64,000 nucleotides of DNA from Psychromonas aquimarina ATCC BAA-1526 (GCF_000428725.1 NZ_KE386793.1:316524-380523); one strand, 5' to 3'. Counted from the stretch's first letter, positions 27,680 through 38,182 are shown. Notes: generated by a model from the sequence alone, not told the origin. Translations and numbers: made by a program.

Positions 27680-29305
27680 ATGATGAATAAATCAAAGATA
27701 TCTATGACAGCACTTTGCGCAGGATTAGCGTTTAATGTGAATGCCGATCTGCTTATTAGTGAAGTACTTTACGATGCACCTAACAATGACAGTGTTGAAG
27801 AGTTTGTTGAGCTGTTTAATGCCGGTTGTGAAACGGTTGATTTAAGCCAGTACAAGCTTAGTGATAACAGCGGCAGTTATAATCTGCAGGGCAGTTTAGC
27901 CTCGGGAGATTATTTTACAGTCGCCGCAGACCAGGCCGGCTTCAGCAGCCTGTTCAGCACAGCGCCGGATCAGTTTCCTATGTCCTTAACCCTGGGCAAT
28001 TCCGGTGATTATGTGCGTTTAAGCAAAGGCTCAGCAGAGACTGATGTGGTTGCCTGGGAGGGCGGTCTGTCCGGCTGGTCTTTGAATGTGCGCAATGTGT
28101 CGCTGTACAGAACTACCGTGGTTAACAGTAAGTCTGCTGCTGACTGGAGCGCCAGTAGTAATGCAGGAAATCCCGGAAGCGGTTCGCTGACGACCAGCTG
28201 TGATAACGGCGGCGATACCGGCGGCAGTGAGGCTGACCCGGCTAAGTTAGAAAACGGTAAGGCTAAAAGTAATTTGTCAGCGGGTGCCGGGCAGACTCTG
28301 AAATTTACTGCTGATATTCCTGCCGGAGCAACAAAGCTTAGCTTTGTTATGAGCGGCGGAACAGGTGATGCGGATCTTTATATGCGTCAGGGCAGCGAGC
28401 CGACAACCAGTGTAAGCGACTGTGCGCCTTACCTGAGCGGGAATAATGAACAGTGTGCAGTTGCGGCGCCGGTGACAGGTCGTTATTATATTAATATAGA
28501 AGCTTATGAAAGCTTTAGCGGTGTCAGTTTAACTGTAAATTATACAGCGCAAAGCGGTGGTGATAACGGCGGTGAGACCAACGGTGACTACAGCTATTCT
28601 GTTTATTATAGTGATGCTATCGGCAAGTCCGGCTCTGCGCTGAAATCCAGCCTTAATCAGATAATTAAAGGTCATACTCGTTTTAGTTATTCAAAGGTAT
28701 GGGATGGACTGAATTATGCCGATGAAGATCCGAATAACAGTGATAATGTGATTTTACTCTATACCGGCCGTTCTGAAGCTAAAACCAACCGCGCAGGTAT
28801 GAGTAACTCATCCGATGCATGGAATCGTGAACATGTCTGGGCTAAAAGTCATGGTTTTCCTTCCAGCGGTCAGCATGGCTATACTGATTTCCACCATCTG
28901 CGTCCTGCCGATGTGAGCGTGAACAGTAGTCGAGGCAATAAAGATTTTGCAGCCGGAGGCAGTGAAATATCGGAAGCACCAGGTAATTATACCGACAGCA
29001 ACAGCTTTGAGCCGAGAGACGAGGTGAAGGGGGATGTAGCACGTATGGTGTTTTATATGGATGTGAGATATCAGGGTAATGACAGCAGCGGTACGCCGGA
29101 TCTGAGCATCGCTGACGGTACAACATCTACCGGCGATCCTCAGTTGGGTGATCTGTGTACTCTGCTTAGCTGGCACCTGCAGGATCCGGTTAGTGACTGG
29201 GAACGCCGTCGTAATAACCGTATCTTTGAATGGCAGAAAAACCGTAACCCGTTCATCGATAACGGTGCCTGGGCATCAGAGTTATACGGTGCTTCCTGTC
29301 AATAG
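27680..29305 (+). CDS. Secreted EndA-family nuclease with lamin-tail and PPC domains
   Basis: A 541-residue secreted protein. The signal peptide ends near NVNA. A lamin-tail (LTD) domain is at ~24-145 (LLISEVLYDAPNNDSVEEFVELFNAG). A Gly-rich linker and a pre-peptidase C-terminal (PPC) domain follow at ~195-290 (GGTGDADLYMRQG). The C-terminal endonuclease I domain (~305-540) has WNREHVWAKSHGFP, TDFHHLRPADVSVNSSRGNKDF and a C-terminal RRNNRIFEWQKNRNPFIDN. EndA-type enzymes cut extracellular DNA and RNA without sequence specificity. The His in HHLRP and the Asn-rich segment of the active site are present. It stands alone, with a strong terminator behind it. Confidence 0.9.
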   Translation: MMNKSKISMTALCAGLAFNVNADLLISEVLYDAPNNDSVEEFVELFNAGCETVDLSQYKLSDNSGSYNLQGSLASGDYFTVAADQAGFSSLFSTAPDQFPMSLTLGNSGDYVRLSKGSAETDVVAWEGGLSGWSLNVRNVSLYRTTVVNSKSAADWSASSNAGNPGSGSLTTSCDNGGDTGGSEADPAKLENGKAKSNLSAGAGQTLKFTADIPAGATKLSFVMSGGTGDADLYMRQGSEPTTSVSDCAPYLSGNNEQCAVAAPVTGRYYINIEAYESFSGVSLTVNYTAQSGGDNGGETNGDYSYSVYYSDAIGKSGSALKSSLNQIIKGHTRFSYSKVWDGLNYADEDPNNSDNVILLYTGRSEAKTNRAGMSNSSDAWNREHVWAKSHGFPSSGQHGYTDFHHLRPADVSVNSSRGNKDFAAGGSEISEAPGNYTDSNSFEPRDEVKGDVARMVFYMDVRYQGNDSSGTPDLSIADGTTSTGDPQLGDLCTLLSWHLQDPVSDWERRRNNRIFEWQKNRNPFIDNGAWASELYGASCQ

Positions 29306-29330
29306 GTTTTAAGCTTATAACTTGACGATT

Positions 29331-29362
29331 AAACGCAGCCGCCCGGCTGCGTTTTTATTTTA
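29331..29362. terminator. Bidirectional terminator between convergent genes
   Basis: Stem AAACGCAGCC/GGCTGCGTTT with a GCCC loop followed by TTTTATTTT on the plus strand. On the minus strand the extended A-tract becomes a T-tract. Confidence 0.85.
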
Positions 29363-29379
29363 TATAACCTAACGCTCCG

Positions 29380-32300
29380 TTATTGCCTGTTGTGTAAGAC
29401 TAACTTTGCTTTATGAAATTCAAAATTATTGATATTTTTTTCTAATTTCAGCAGCTGATCGGTTTTTAATCCTAACTGAAGCGCATCACTAATTTCTTCG
29501 ACAATCCCCAGCACCTCTGTGTCACTTTCATCAATCAGCTGACTGATTTTATCGAACAAAGCTTTATCAAAACTAACTTCTGTGACAGGCTCTGTCTTGA
29601 GCTGTTGTGATGCAAATATTGAAGTTAATGTTTTGACCAGTGTTTCCAGCGATAATTTTAAACTTGCAGCTGCTTTCTGAATAGCACTCTCATTTTTATG
29701 CTGATATGCCTGCTCCAGTGCAGTACAGAGGTGATGAAGCTCAATAAGATGCAGGTTTCCCGTTACACCCTTAAGACTATGTACGTATTTATCGCATTCA
29801 GACTGGCTGCGTGTCTGTGATAATAAATCGGTTTTAAAGCGGCCGTGATTTTCAACAAACTGGCGAAGCAGTTTAAGATAAAGCCTTTTATTGCCGATAA
29901 CTGTTTTTAAGCCGCTTTTAAGGTCAACCCCCGGCAGTTTAGCTATATTTTCCAGGATATCGGCACTGTATTGATCTTGTGGATTTGCCGGTGATGTTCG
30001 GCCGCTGTCGGTTATTCTGGAGCGCTGAAGACTGCTGCTGAACCAGCGGGCCATAACAGCAAACATTTCTGGAACATTTATCGGTTTACCTATTAAATCG
30101 TTCATACCGGCTCGTAAAACTTTGTCTTTATCCCCGGACATCATATTTGCTGTAACTGCTACAATAGGAAGCTCTAACAGTTTTAACTTCTCACGGATAT
30201 ATCTGCTTGTCTGATAACCGTCGAGCACCGGCATCTGGCAGTCCATTAAAATACCGTCGTAGCTGTTCACTTCTATTTTTTTAAGCGCTTCTCTGCCGTT
30301 ATTAGCTATGTCGATATTAATACCATTAGATTCAAGCAGGTCTTTAGTAAGTTCCTGATTAATCTCATTATCTTCAACTAATAAGACAGACGCGCCCTGT
30401 AAACGCACTATACTTTCGGACAAAAGCTGATCGCTATTGTGCTGAGCTGTGGTTACTGCAGATCTTTGCCCGTATAAAGATAAGATGCCGTTGTACAGGC
30501 TTGAGCAGCTGAGCGGTTTAGTTAATATCAAATCACAATGGAGATGAACTGCGCCCAGTGTATCCTGAATTACCTCTAGCGGATAAGCTGACAGCACAAT
30601 TACTTTATAACCGCAGCTGCCGTGGTGCTTCAGCAGCTGCTGCAAATCCGCCGCACTCTGACTATGTGGTAACTTCCAGTCAAATATCAGCAGATCAAAT
30701 TCACTTTCTGAGGCTGCTTCAATCCTGCAGTTCATCGCCAGCAGCTGTTCTTTGATTATATTTTCAGTGCCTGTATTGTCAGTAATTAACCGTACTTTTT
30801 TATTTTCTGTATGGGCAGGCGCAGCTGCACTGATCTGCTGCTTTTCACTCTTGTAAAGACGCACGCTGAAAGTAAATACCGCTCCTTTGCCGGGGGTGCT
30901 AAGCACACTGATATTGCCGTTCATCAGTTCAACTAAGTGTTTACATATTGCCAGCCCAAGCCCGCTGCCGCCGTAGCGCCGGGTCGTTGATGTGTCTGCC
31001 TGGGAAAAGGATTTAAAGAGCTTCTGTATTTGCAGACGGTCTAAACCAATGCCGTTATCACTGACCGCAAACTGCAGCTCAATATTTTTTTTACCCTGAG
31101 AGAGTACAGAGATATGAATTTTAATTGTCCCTGATTCGGTAAATTTAACAGCATTATTGCCTAAATTAACCAGTATCTGTTTCAGGCGCAGGGGATCGCC
31201 GTTTAAGTGATTCGGTACCTGCTCGTCTACCTCTATCAGTAACTCTAAGCCTTTTTCCTGTGCTTTTAAGGCGATTAAATGAGTAAACTCATCGAGCATC
31301 TCGGCAAGTACAAATTCTGTGTATTCGATATTAAGCTTGCCCGCCTCAATTTTTGAAAAATCCAGTATGTCATTAATAATGCCGAGTAAAGACTGAGCTG
31401 AACGGTGTACTTTATTAACGTAATTCCGCTGGCGCTTATTGAGATCCGTTTCCAGGGCTAAGTAGCTCATGCCGATAATTGCATTCATCGGTGTACGAAT
31501 TTCATGACTCATATTGGCAAGAAAATCAGACTTCGCCTGGTTGGCCTTGTTTGCATCATCTCGTGATTGTTTTGAACTTTGAGTTAACTCTAATAATGCT
31601 GAATGAGACTTTCGAATTAAGTAGGTTAATAAGAAAAACGCTAAAATAAACACTACACCGGCATAGGTAATATAGTCGGCAAATTCTCGTACTTCTGCTA
31701 TCTCCTGCAGTCTGTATTCCCGCCAGACAGACAATGCGGTATCGGCAGCGACCGCTGAATTTACCACTTTCTCAGTGGTTAAATCGAGCAGCTTAATGAC
31801 TTCGACCAGACTGCTGAAATTATTAAAGTACGCTTGAATATCGGGATAAACCGATTCAAATACTTTTTTTTCATCATCTTCGATTAATCTGCTTTGGATT
31901 TTTTGGCTTCGCTGTAATGCTGTTTCTAATAACAAGATAACCTGCTCAGCATGAAGTTCTTTAGCCTGTTCACTATAAGATAACGAAAAATCCCGATCCG
32001 CCTGCCTGGCATCATTGATGTTTTTGGTCAGCAGTGTCACCTCTTCGGACAGCTGCATCCGGTTTTCCATTAAGCTCTGCAGATCACTATTCCCCTGCTG
32101 AACAGCCGACAGCACTTGCGATTCGTTATTGTATAACTCCCGTGACAGGCGCGTTAAATCAAAACCATATTGCGCCAGATCTTGAACAGCAGGGGTATCA
32201 TTACTGATCTCTGAGCGGTTTTTTAACTCCTGCAGTCGGATTAACGCCTCCTGATAGCGCAGCTGTGTTTCCCGCAGCTGTTTTAATAATCTGCGGCTGC

Positions 32301-33009
32301 GTTTATTTTTCAATTCAAGCGATAATTTTTCAATATGAGCGCTAAGCCGGCTTAATTCTGTCATCGCACGGTTATAGTCGTACTGATTACGAAAAAATAT
32401 GTAATCTTTTTCGTAATCACATACGCTTTCAATAATGTTTGATACTAGATATGAATGTGAAATATTCTCAGAAATTTCACCTATATTTTTACGCTGTTTT
32501 GTTACCGCTTCTCTATTTCGATTAATATACTTAAACTGTAGAATTTGTAATGCTTCAGAGCTTGCAGATGCCTTTACCGCTTTTTCTACCATAAGACTGA
32601 GGCTGTCATTTTTTTGTTCATTTAGTGTAAAGTAATGTTCGAATCCCTGCTGATAATCTTTAATTTGCTCTATTAACTGCACTGTATCAATGCTGCTGTC
32701 GATCTGATTCTCATGAAACTGCTGAACTAATAATAAAGACTCCTGAATATATGTCCTGGTTTCTTGTGCTTCTTCCTCTGAACCATCTCTGGTGAAGGTT
32801 AACTCGTGCAGTCTGGCCCTGTCTAAGGATCTTAACAGCAGGCCGGAACTATGATATCTGTCGACTGAGCTGAACAGATTATCAATACTCTGCCAGGCTG
32901 TTAATCCGACAGCAAAAAGCAGCAGGATCACCAGAATAAATCCCCACATAATCCTTTGCGATTTTCCCATCAGGCTGTCAGAGCTTACATTATTGAATTT
33001 GCTTAACAT
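29380..33009 (-). CDS. BarA-like hybrid sensor histidine kinase with REC and Hpt domains
   Basis: A 1209-residue membrane kinase. TM1 is at ~18-40, with a long alpha-helical coiled-coil periplasmic sensor (~45-435). TM2 is at ~440-462. HisKA has [15 protein letters not shown] (His ~501). The HATPase has NGIGLDRLQ and [18 protein letters not shown] divergent first receiver follows (~745-855, [17 protein letters not shown]), then a canonical second receiver ([21 protein letters not shown], Asp ~922), and last an Hpt domain with [14 protein letters not shown] (His ~1076). This is a complete phosphorelay except for the final response regulator. The upstream HD-GYP response regulator on the same strand is the obvious partner, now separated by a MITE. 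AAAGG lies upstream of the ATG. Confidence 0.92.
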   Translation of the reverse strand: MLSKFNNVSSDSLMGKSQRIMWGFILVILLLFAVGLTAWQSIDNLFSSVDRYHSSGLLLRSLDRARLHELTFTRDGSEEEAQETRTYIQESLLLVQQFHENQIDSSIDTVQLIEQIKDYQQGFEHYFTLNEQKNDSLSLMVEKAVKASASSEALQILQFKYINRNREAVTKQRKNIGEISENISHSYLVSNIIESVCDYEKDYIFFRNQYDYNRAMTELSRLSAHIEKLSLELKNKRSRRLLKQLRETQLRYQEALIRLQELKNRSEISNDTPAVQDLAQYGFDLTRLSRELYNNESQVLSAVQQGNSDLQSLMENRMQLSEEVTLLTKNINDARQADRDFSLSYSEQAKELHAEQVILLLETALQRSQKIQSRLIEDDEKKVFESVYPDIQAYFNNFSSLVEVIKLLDLTTEKVVNSAVAADTALSVWREYRLQEIAEVREFADYITYAGVVFILAFFLLTYLIRKSHSALLELTQSSKQSRDDANKANQAKSDFLANMSHEIRTPMNAIIGMSYLALETDLNKRQRNYVNKVHRSAQSLLGIINDILDFSKIEAGKLNIEYTEFVLAEMLDEFTHLIALKAQEKGLELLIEVDEQVPNHLNGDPLRLKQILVNLGNNAVKFTESGTIKIHISVLSQGKKNIELQFAVSDNGIGLDRLQIQKLFKSFSQADTSTTRRYGGSGLGLAICKHLVELMNGNISVLSTPGKGAVFTFSVRLYKSEKQQISAAAPAHTENKKVRLITDNTGTENIIKEQLLAMNCRIEAASESEFDLLIFDWKLPHSQSAADLQQLLKHHGSCGYKVIVLSAYPLEVIQDTLGAVHLHCDLILTKPLSCSSLYNGILSLYGQRSAVTTAQHNSDQLLSESIVRLQGASVLLVEDNEINQELTKDLLESNGINIDIANNGREALKKIEVNSYDGILMDCQMPVLDGYQTSRYIREKLKLLELPIVAVTANMMSGDKDKVLRAGMNDLIGKPINVPEMFAVMARWFSSSLQRSRITDSGRTSPANPQDQYSADILENIAKLPGVDLKSGLKTVIGNKRLYLKLLRQFVENHGRFKTDLLSQTRSQSECDKYVHSLKGVTGNLHLIELHHLCTALEQAYQHKNESAIQKAAASLKLSLETLVKTLTSIFASQQLKTEPVTEVSFDKALFDKISQLIDESDTEVLGIVEEISDALQLGLKTDQLLKLEKNINNFEFHKAKLVLHNRQ

Positions 33010-33044
33010 TCAGGACGTGCCTTTATAAATTGTGATGAAATCAT

Positions 33045-33300
33045 TAGGGTCTGTTGATCTTTCAAGATTGTTTCTGCAACAGTTTGCCGGCTATTTATAC
33101 AAGGCTGAGTCTATGCAGTGTAGTTGTTCTACATAAATAGACGATAACGCATACGATCTTGTCAGCAAACGTTGCCCTTCGGGTTCATCTCAAAGCGTTT
33201 TGTTCTTTGTTGATTAGATGGCTAAGCCACATCTCGTTCGCCGCGATCAAAACGCTTTGAGATAGAACAAAAGTTAACCGGTAAAGATCAACAGACCCTA
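33045..33300. mobile_element. MITE with perfect 18-bp terminal inverted repeats
   Basis: 256 bp bounded by TAGGGTCTGTTGATCTTT and its exact reverse complement, with a TA dinucleotide at both outer ends as expected for a TA target duplication (IS630- or IS427-like elements). Inside, a second inverted repeat (TCTCAAAGCGTTTTG near 33189 and its complement near 33250) would fold into a large hairpin. There is no ORF of note. The right end lies inside the 3' end of the HD-GYP gene and supplies its stop codon. Confidence 0.85.
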
Positions 33301-34334
33301 GACTCCAGGTTATCGGTAAATGAGTTTTTAACCTTTAACACTTCAGGAAGTATTTGTAAAAACAGCGGCACTAAATGAGGATCAAAATGTGCGCCCGCTT
33401 CCCGGCGTAACAGCCCGCATGCCTTTTCAACTGACCAGGCTTTTTTATAGGGGCGTTCGCTGGTCAGTGCATCAAACACATCTGCAATGGCGACAATACG
33501 ACCGGAAAGAGGGATCTGTTCGCCGGCAAGACCGTTGGGATAACCACTGCCGTCCCATTTTTCATGGTGAGAAACAGCCACTTCACGGGCAAGTTTCAGC
33601 AAAGGGGAGTCCTGCCCGCCTAATATTTTTACCCCGTACTCGGCATGGCGCTGCATTTCACGGTATTCATCAGCATCCAGTTTGCCCGGTTTACAGAGAA
33701 TACTATCTGCAATACCTATTTTACCTACATCATGCATAGGGGCCGCTTCAAATAACAGGTTACACCATTGCGTATTGGCGCGATAAGCCTGCGCCAGCAG
33801 GCGGCTGTAGCTGCTCATTCTAATTACGTGCATGCCTGTTTCGTTATCTTTATATTCAGCGGCCCTACCTAAGCACTGAATGAGTTCTAACTGGTTTTTT
33901 TCTAACTGCTTAGTACGCTCAAGCACCTGCTGTTCAAGGAGACGCTGCTGCTTATAGAGTGATAACTGTGATTTTATACGGGCTTTAACAATAGCCGGAC
34001 TAACGGGTTTAGTTATGTAATCAACAGCTCCGATTTCAAATCCGGTCTGTTCATCAACGATTTCTGATTTAGCGGTAACAAATATTACCGGGATCTGCGC
34101 GGTAACAGGATCTGCCTTTAATCTTCGGCAGACTTCAAAACCGTCCATTTCCGGCATCACAATATCTAAAAGAATAATATCGGGTTTTGCCGAGCCGCCC
34201 GCAATCTCAAGCGCTCTTTCACCATTAACAGCAGCTTTGACCCGATATTGTTTTGATAATACGGCAGACAATATTTGAATATTCTCTGCCGTATCATCTA
34301 CTACTAACACCGTCATTTTTTCAATATCAGACAT
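33288..34334 (-). CDS. HD-GYP response regulator (c-di-GMP phosphodiesterase type)
   Basis: A 348-residue protein. The receiver is at ~8-125 (VLVVDDTAEN, phospho-acceptor in ILLDIVMPEMDGFEV, VTAK, YITKP). A coiled linker follows, then an HD-GYP domain (~155-330) with NETGMHVIRMSSYSRLLA, the metal motif MHDVGKIGI, VSHHEKWDGSGYPNGLAG, VAIADVFDALTSERPYK and AGAHFDPHLVPLF. It should hydrolyse c-di-GMP under control of phosphorylation. The last five codons and the TGA come from the MITE end (ESRVC*). The hybrid kinase downstream is its likely partner. Confidence 0.92.
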   Translation of the reverse strand: MSDIEKMTVLVVDDTAENIQILSAVLSKQYRVKAAVNGERALEIAGGSAKPDIILLDIVMPEMDGFEVCRRLKADPVTAQIPVIFVTAKSEIVDEQTGFEIGAVDYITKPVSPAIVKARIKSQLSLYKQQRLLEQQVLERTKQLEKNQLELIQCLGRAAEYKDNETGMHVIRMSSYSRLLAQAYRANTQWCNLLFEAAPMHDVGKIGIADSILCKPGKLDADEYREMQRHAEYGVKILGGQDSPLLKLAREVAVSHHEKWDGSGYPNGLAGEQIPLSGRIVAIADVFDALTSERPYKKAWSVEKACGLLRREAGAHFDPHLVPLFLQILPEVLKVKNSFTDNLESRVC

Positions 34335-34436
34335 CTTTCGGTTTCCACTATTCGACGGCTCTATTTTTTAATAAAGGCCGCTAAAAAAATCAGGACTGTA
34401 ACACAAAACAGCGAATAAAAGATGCTGATAATGGCG

Positions 34437-35717
34437 TTATATAATAAGTATCAGGGAAGTCACATAGAAATAGATCAGCAGGCCGCTCAGGTCTACGATA
34501 GTGGTGATTGCCGGGCTGGCGACAACGGCCGGATCCTGTTTACAGAATTTTGCCAGCAGCGGCAGAGCCGCACCCACAACCGTTGAGCTAAGCACTTGAA
34601 TAAACAGTGCCAGAGCAATCGCAATACCGATCATATTTAATGACAAACCGTCCGGCAGTTCAGCCCCAAAGGACAGAAACTGAATCTTTAAATAGGAGAC
34701 AGCAGCTAAAGCTGATCCGATAAAAATTGATATACGCAGCTCTTTCCATATTACTGCGCCGCAGTGCCTGATATTAAGTTCTCCTAGTGCCATCGAGCGT
34801 ATGATCACCGTTGCCGCCTGACTCCCGGCGTTGCCGCCGGTATCTGCAACCATCGGCATATATAAAGCCAAAATAACCAGGGCAGTAATAGCGTCCTCAT
34901 AACTTTGAATAACCATACCCGATAAAATACCTACAGCAGCGAGTCCCGCGATCCAGAAAATTCGTTTTTTGACATGTGTTAATACCGGAGTCTCAAGATA
35001 GGGAGCCTGGTCCATTTCACTCTGAATCCCCATCAGCAGTTCGACATCTTCAGTCTGCTCCAGGCGCATTACCTGCATTGCCTGTTTAGGACCGAATAAA
35101 CCAGCGGGACGGCCTTTGCCGTCAAGAATTGCTAAGCAGTCTAATGGACTTTGCTGTAATAATATTACTGCCTGCTCTTGATCTAAACCTGCATAGACAC
35201 CGGAAACGTGCTCACCGATATCTTTAAGCAGGGTATCTGCCTTATGGGTAAAGAGCTGATGTAATTCCAGTAATGTGCAGTAAAGACCTTGTTTATCAAC
35301 GATAAATAGTATTTTACCAGCAGTATTCAGATCCAGTAATTTTACCTGTTCAATAGCTTGTGCAGCGGTTGTATCGCCGCTTAAAGATAAAAAACGCCCG
35401 CAGCAGGTAACGGAAATAACCGGGTGCTCCTCAACAGACAGTTTTATGATGTCGCTTTTTAACCAGCTGGGCATATGTTTTCTTAAATAACTTCTGTCAG
35501 GCTCAGCTAATGCTTTATAGATGCTTAAGCACTGGCGCAGTGACATAGCGCCAAGCCATTGAGCAAGCGCTTCTGAGGTTAAACTTTTTATAAAGGTAAG
35601 TAACTGCTGGTTTTTGTTTTCAGTGTCGAAGTTGTGTTTTTTATGACGACAGACATCATAGTCATCTGCATAGTGCGGGTTAATGTAATCAGGTGTAACA
35701 GCTGTAATAGTGGACAT
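34437..35717 (-). CDS. mgtE: Magnesium transporter MgtE
   Basis: A 426-residue protein with a helical N-domain (~40-95, EALAQWLGAMSLRQCLSIYKAL), a CBS region (~110-240) and a C-terminal membrane domain with five helices. That domain contains the hallmark LYMPMVADTGGNAGSQAATVIIRSMALGEL, which lines the Mg2+ pore. The family carries Mg2+ across the inner membrane and is gated by cytosolic Mg2+ on the N/CBS domains. A structured, AT-rich 5' leader lies upstream. A GGGGAGG ribosome-binding site precedes the ATG. Confidence 0.95.
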   Translation of the reverse strand: MSTITAVTPDYINPHYADDYDVCRHKKHNFDTENKNQQLLTFIKSLTSEALAQWLGAMSLRQCLSIYKALAEPDRSYLRKHMPSWLKSDIIKLSVEEHPVISVTCCGRFLSLSGDTTAAQAIEQVKLLDLNTAGKILFIVDKQGLYCTLLELHQLFTHKADTLLKDIGEHVSGVYAGLDQEQAVILLQQSPLDCLAILDGKGRPAGLFGPKQAMQVMRLEQTEDVELLMGIQSEMDQAPYLETPVLTHVKKRIFWIAGLAAVGILSGMVIQSYEDAITALVILALYMPMVADTGGNAGSQAATVIIRSMALGELNIRHCGAVIWKELRISIFIGSALAAVSYLKIQFLSFGAELPDGLSLNMIGIAIALALFIQVLSSTVVGAALPLLAKFCKQDPAVVASPAITTIVDLSGLLIYFYVTSLILII

Positions 35718-35756
35718 GGCTAATCCTCCCCAAAAAAACAGGATTTAAATGTGTGA

Positions 35757-35878
35757 ATTTGTATTTGATTTTGAAAGGGACAGCGGCGGGGGATTAACAG
35801 TATCTGCTGATTTGGATAATCAGAGTTTTATTAAATACAAATATCCTCCAGTGCTGTTTTCCCTACTCGGAGGGATAT
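35757..35878 (-). promoter_or_regulatory. Structured mgtE leader, possible cis-regulatory RNA
   Basis: Read on the minus strand, a hairpin (35841-35878: ATATCCCTCC paired with GGAGGATAT) is followed by two segments, ATTTGTATTT (35833-35842) and AAATACAAAT (35757-35766), that can pair over ~66 nt around a further hairpin (35807-35823, CTGATT/AATCAG). The first hairpin and the long-range stem share bases, so they could be alternatives. I could not match it to the M-box. Function in Mg2+ control is inferred from position only. Confidence 0.45.
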
Positions 35879-36297
35879 CGTTAAGCATAAAGCTCTCCAG
35901 CAGGTTCTATGAACCCGAATAAAAAAAAAGAGGGTACTAAAATATTCTGCAGCGTTAAAGCGCTGAAAAATGAGTTATAGCACTGTGATAAAAATAACCG
36001 GGCTGCTGAATATATGTGATTCAGAAGATTAACAGCTGCTGGCTGTTTTTCACTATGGTATTAGATTGTAAATAAAGAAAGCTGTAAGCGGAGGAGACTG
36101 GATAAATCTAAACAAGGTTTCAGATTAGCAGTGAGTCCTCCAATTTTTAAAGCAGATTTCCCTGCAACTATCTGTATCCATTAGTTTTATTTTCCTAGTA
36201 AATTTTTTGAAAAGTATAAAGTGCTTTTGATATATGTCAATAAAAACAGGTGTTTATAGTTTGCTGTATTAGAGTCTTTGATAAAACAATGTTGTTT
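35879..36297. other. Gene-free spacer upstream of the mgtE leader
   Basis: No ORF is supported. A small hairpin GGTTC-tat-GAACC near 35906-35918 is followed on the plus strand by a nine-base A-tract; its purpose is unclear. The remainder is AT-rich. Confidence 0.4.
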
Positions 36298-37023
36298 TTA
36301 CTTTATATGTTTATCTTGAATTGCTTTTATTTCGCCGCTTGATGCTAAGCTGCTCAATACTTCATTGAACTTTTTAATTATTTTTTCGCCCTCTGCATTA
36401 GTTTTGGGAATGATAAAATAATGGCCTATTTTTACAAAACTCTTTTCCAGCATTTTAAAGTTGTTTCTATTTTCAAATAGATCTTCAATAAATTTCCAGC
36501 CGGCAATTTCATTAGTCATCACCAGCTCTACCCGGTCTGATTCCAGCATTTTAAAACAATGGCCCATACTTTTTGGTCTGGCGAGCTTAATAACATTCTT
36601 TTCCGCTAATTTTTTTAAACCGAACAGGTTATATCCTATTGGTTTACAGATCCGCAGACCGGTTAAATCTTTTTCACTTTGATAGTTTAAATTGAAATCC
36701 TGTTTTGTAAAAAAATACTCCTGAAGTTCGTACATGACATTTGAAAAATATAAGATTTTTTCGCGTTCACTGTTTTTACTATAGGGAAAGGTGCCTAGGA
36801 ACTGGCCGTTCATGGTTGCGGAAAACCCGCGTTTCCAAGGCCTGAAGACGATTTCCGGTTGATGGCCCATAGCGGTGAAAATATGCTGAATTATTTCTGC
36901 TGCCAGGCCGCCGTTTTCTAAGTGACCGCCGACAAAAGGAGGGAAATCTCCAGTAACAAGGTTAACTTTTTCTGCCTGGCAGCTCAGGCTGAGCAGTAAA
37001 GGCAGTAATAAAATAATTTTCAT
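36298..37023 (-). CDS. Periplasmic solute-binding protein, family 3 type (orphan 2)
   Basis: A 241-residue protein with a signal peptide (MKIILLLPLLLSLSCQA) and a mature start VNLVTGDFPPFVGGHLENGG, typical of SBP_bac_3 proteins. It shares the IVFRPWKRGFSA segment (PWKRG) with the other two orphan binding proteins here. A Cys stands near the end of the signal peptide (LSLSCQA), but the lipobox is imperfect, so a soluble periplasmic form is more likely. No transporter subunits are nearby. Ligand unknown. Confidence 0.75.
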   Translation of the reverse strand: MKIILLLPLLLSLSCQAEKVNLVTGDFPPFVGGHLENGGLAAEIIQHIFTAMGHQPEIVFRPWKRGFSATMNGQFLGTFPYSKNSEREKILYFSNVMYELQEYFFTKQDFNLNYQSEKDLTGLRICKPIGYNLFGLKKLAEKNVIKLARPKSMGHCFKMLESDRVELVMTNEIAGWKFIEDLFENRNNFKMLEKSFVKIGHYFIIPKTNAEGEKIIKKFNEVLSSLASSGEIKAIQDKHIK

Positions 37024-37153
37024 ATGGACTCATAAACGGCAGGTTTTACTTATATTGGTAATACGACTCATTATTATAAAGAATAAGCATCGTTTGATAT
37101 TTAAGCAAGTGCAGCACTGCCGGTGGCTAACTTCATGGTGATTTGATTTTGAC

Positions 37154-38182
37154 TTATTGGCCGAAGCGGGTTGCCTTGAAGCTGTTGAGTATGCGGTGGA
37201 CTAGATAGCAAGCCAGGAGAGTCGCTATAATGGCAAACAGGATGCTGCTGACCCGGTACAGGGCACTGAATACCAGATCATTATCCGGTGCAAGATACTG
37301 CCCGAACAGTATGCCTAAGGTGGTGAGCGCGGCAAATCCGACTCCGGAACCGCCGCCTTCTTTTACATGGGCATAACTAAGCAGCATTAACCCTATCCAG
37401 AGTATCGGAATCACTAGTATTAATTCACTCGACCAGTTGTATAAAAACAGCTGAACGGCTAAACCTGCTGCGACACCTAACAGTGTGCCCATTGCACGTT
37501 TTCTTGCGCAGCCTAATGTGCCGTTCCAATGCATAGGAAATAAAAGCAGCAGGGTGGTTGCCTGCGCGGACATTGAATCCTGTAAGTCAAAGATCTGAAA
37601 CAGTAGAAACGATAATACAGCAACGGATGCTCCCATTAGCGATTCATGGCGTATCCTGTTTACCTTTTTAGTTGGAGCTGGATGTTTTACTCTTTTATCG
37701 ACATCCGGGAACAATGCTGTCATTAAGAACGCGATGCTAACGCTAAGTATACTTGCACCGATATTATTAAAAATAAGTTCATTGATATCTGTTTGCGGAT
37801 AGCTTGAAAAGTGCAGCATAATGCTTAAGCTGAGTATGCTTTGCGCGCCGAATAAAAATAAACTTCCCTTGGACATGCAGGTAAACTTATAAAGAAACAA
37901 GAAAAAAGCAATAATCAGCATAGGTACCTGATGACTGCCGAAAAGGCCGCCTAAAATACCGACTTCCAAACCGCAGACAACAGCCGCTGCAATACACTGC
38001 AGTGCGGCCTGGCTGGTCATTTTTGGTATCATTCCCAGAAGCAGTATCGGTGTTACGGTAAAAAACACGCCGTAGTTCCAGTTGAAAATTTTACACAGAG
38101 TAAAGCCCAGTGTAGCGCCCGCTGCGATGCGCAGGCACTGGCGAATGTCGTTTTCAGACAGGGAGTGATGCCATAATTTCAT
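37154..38182 (-). CDS. DUF2955/FUSC-like inner membrane protein of an efflux operon
   Basis: A 342-residue membrane protein built of two similar halves, each with several hydrophobic helices separated by a hydrophilic loop (~165-185). It shows the aromatic-acid-exporter/FUSC-type pattern (CLRIAAGATLGFTLCKIFNW, then HWNGTLGCARKRAMGTLLGVAAGLAVQLFLY). Such proteins act with an HlyD-type adaptor. It starts 8 bp after the adaptor gene stops, in a marR-hlyD-DUF2955 operon. Transported compound unknown. Confidence 0.8.
   Translation of the reverse strand: MKLWHHSLSENDIRQCLRIAAGATLGFTLCKIFNWNYGVFFTVTPILLLGMIPKMTSQAALQCIAAAVVCGLEVGILGGLFGSHQVPMLIIAFFLFLYKFTCMSKGSLFLFGAQSILSLSIMLHFSSYPQTDINELIFNNIGASILSVSIAFLMTALFPDVDKRVKHPAPTKKVNRIRHESLMGASVAVLSFLLFQIFDLQDSMSAQATTLLLLFPMHWNGTLGCARKRAMGTLLGVAAGLAVQLFLYNWSSELILVIPILWIGLMLLSYAHVKEGGGSGVGFAALTTLGILFGQYLAPDNDLVFSALYRVSSILFAIIATLLACYLVHRILNSFKATRFGQ

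Noticed and set aside
35757-35950. M-box (ykoK) Mg2+ riboswitch upstream of mgtE
   Set aside because: Conserved M-box core segments could not be found; only generic stem-loops are seen, so it is reported as an unclassified structured leader.
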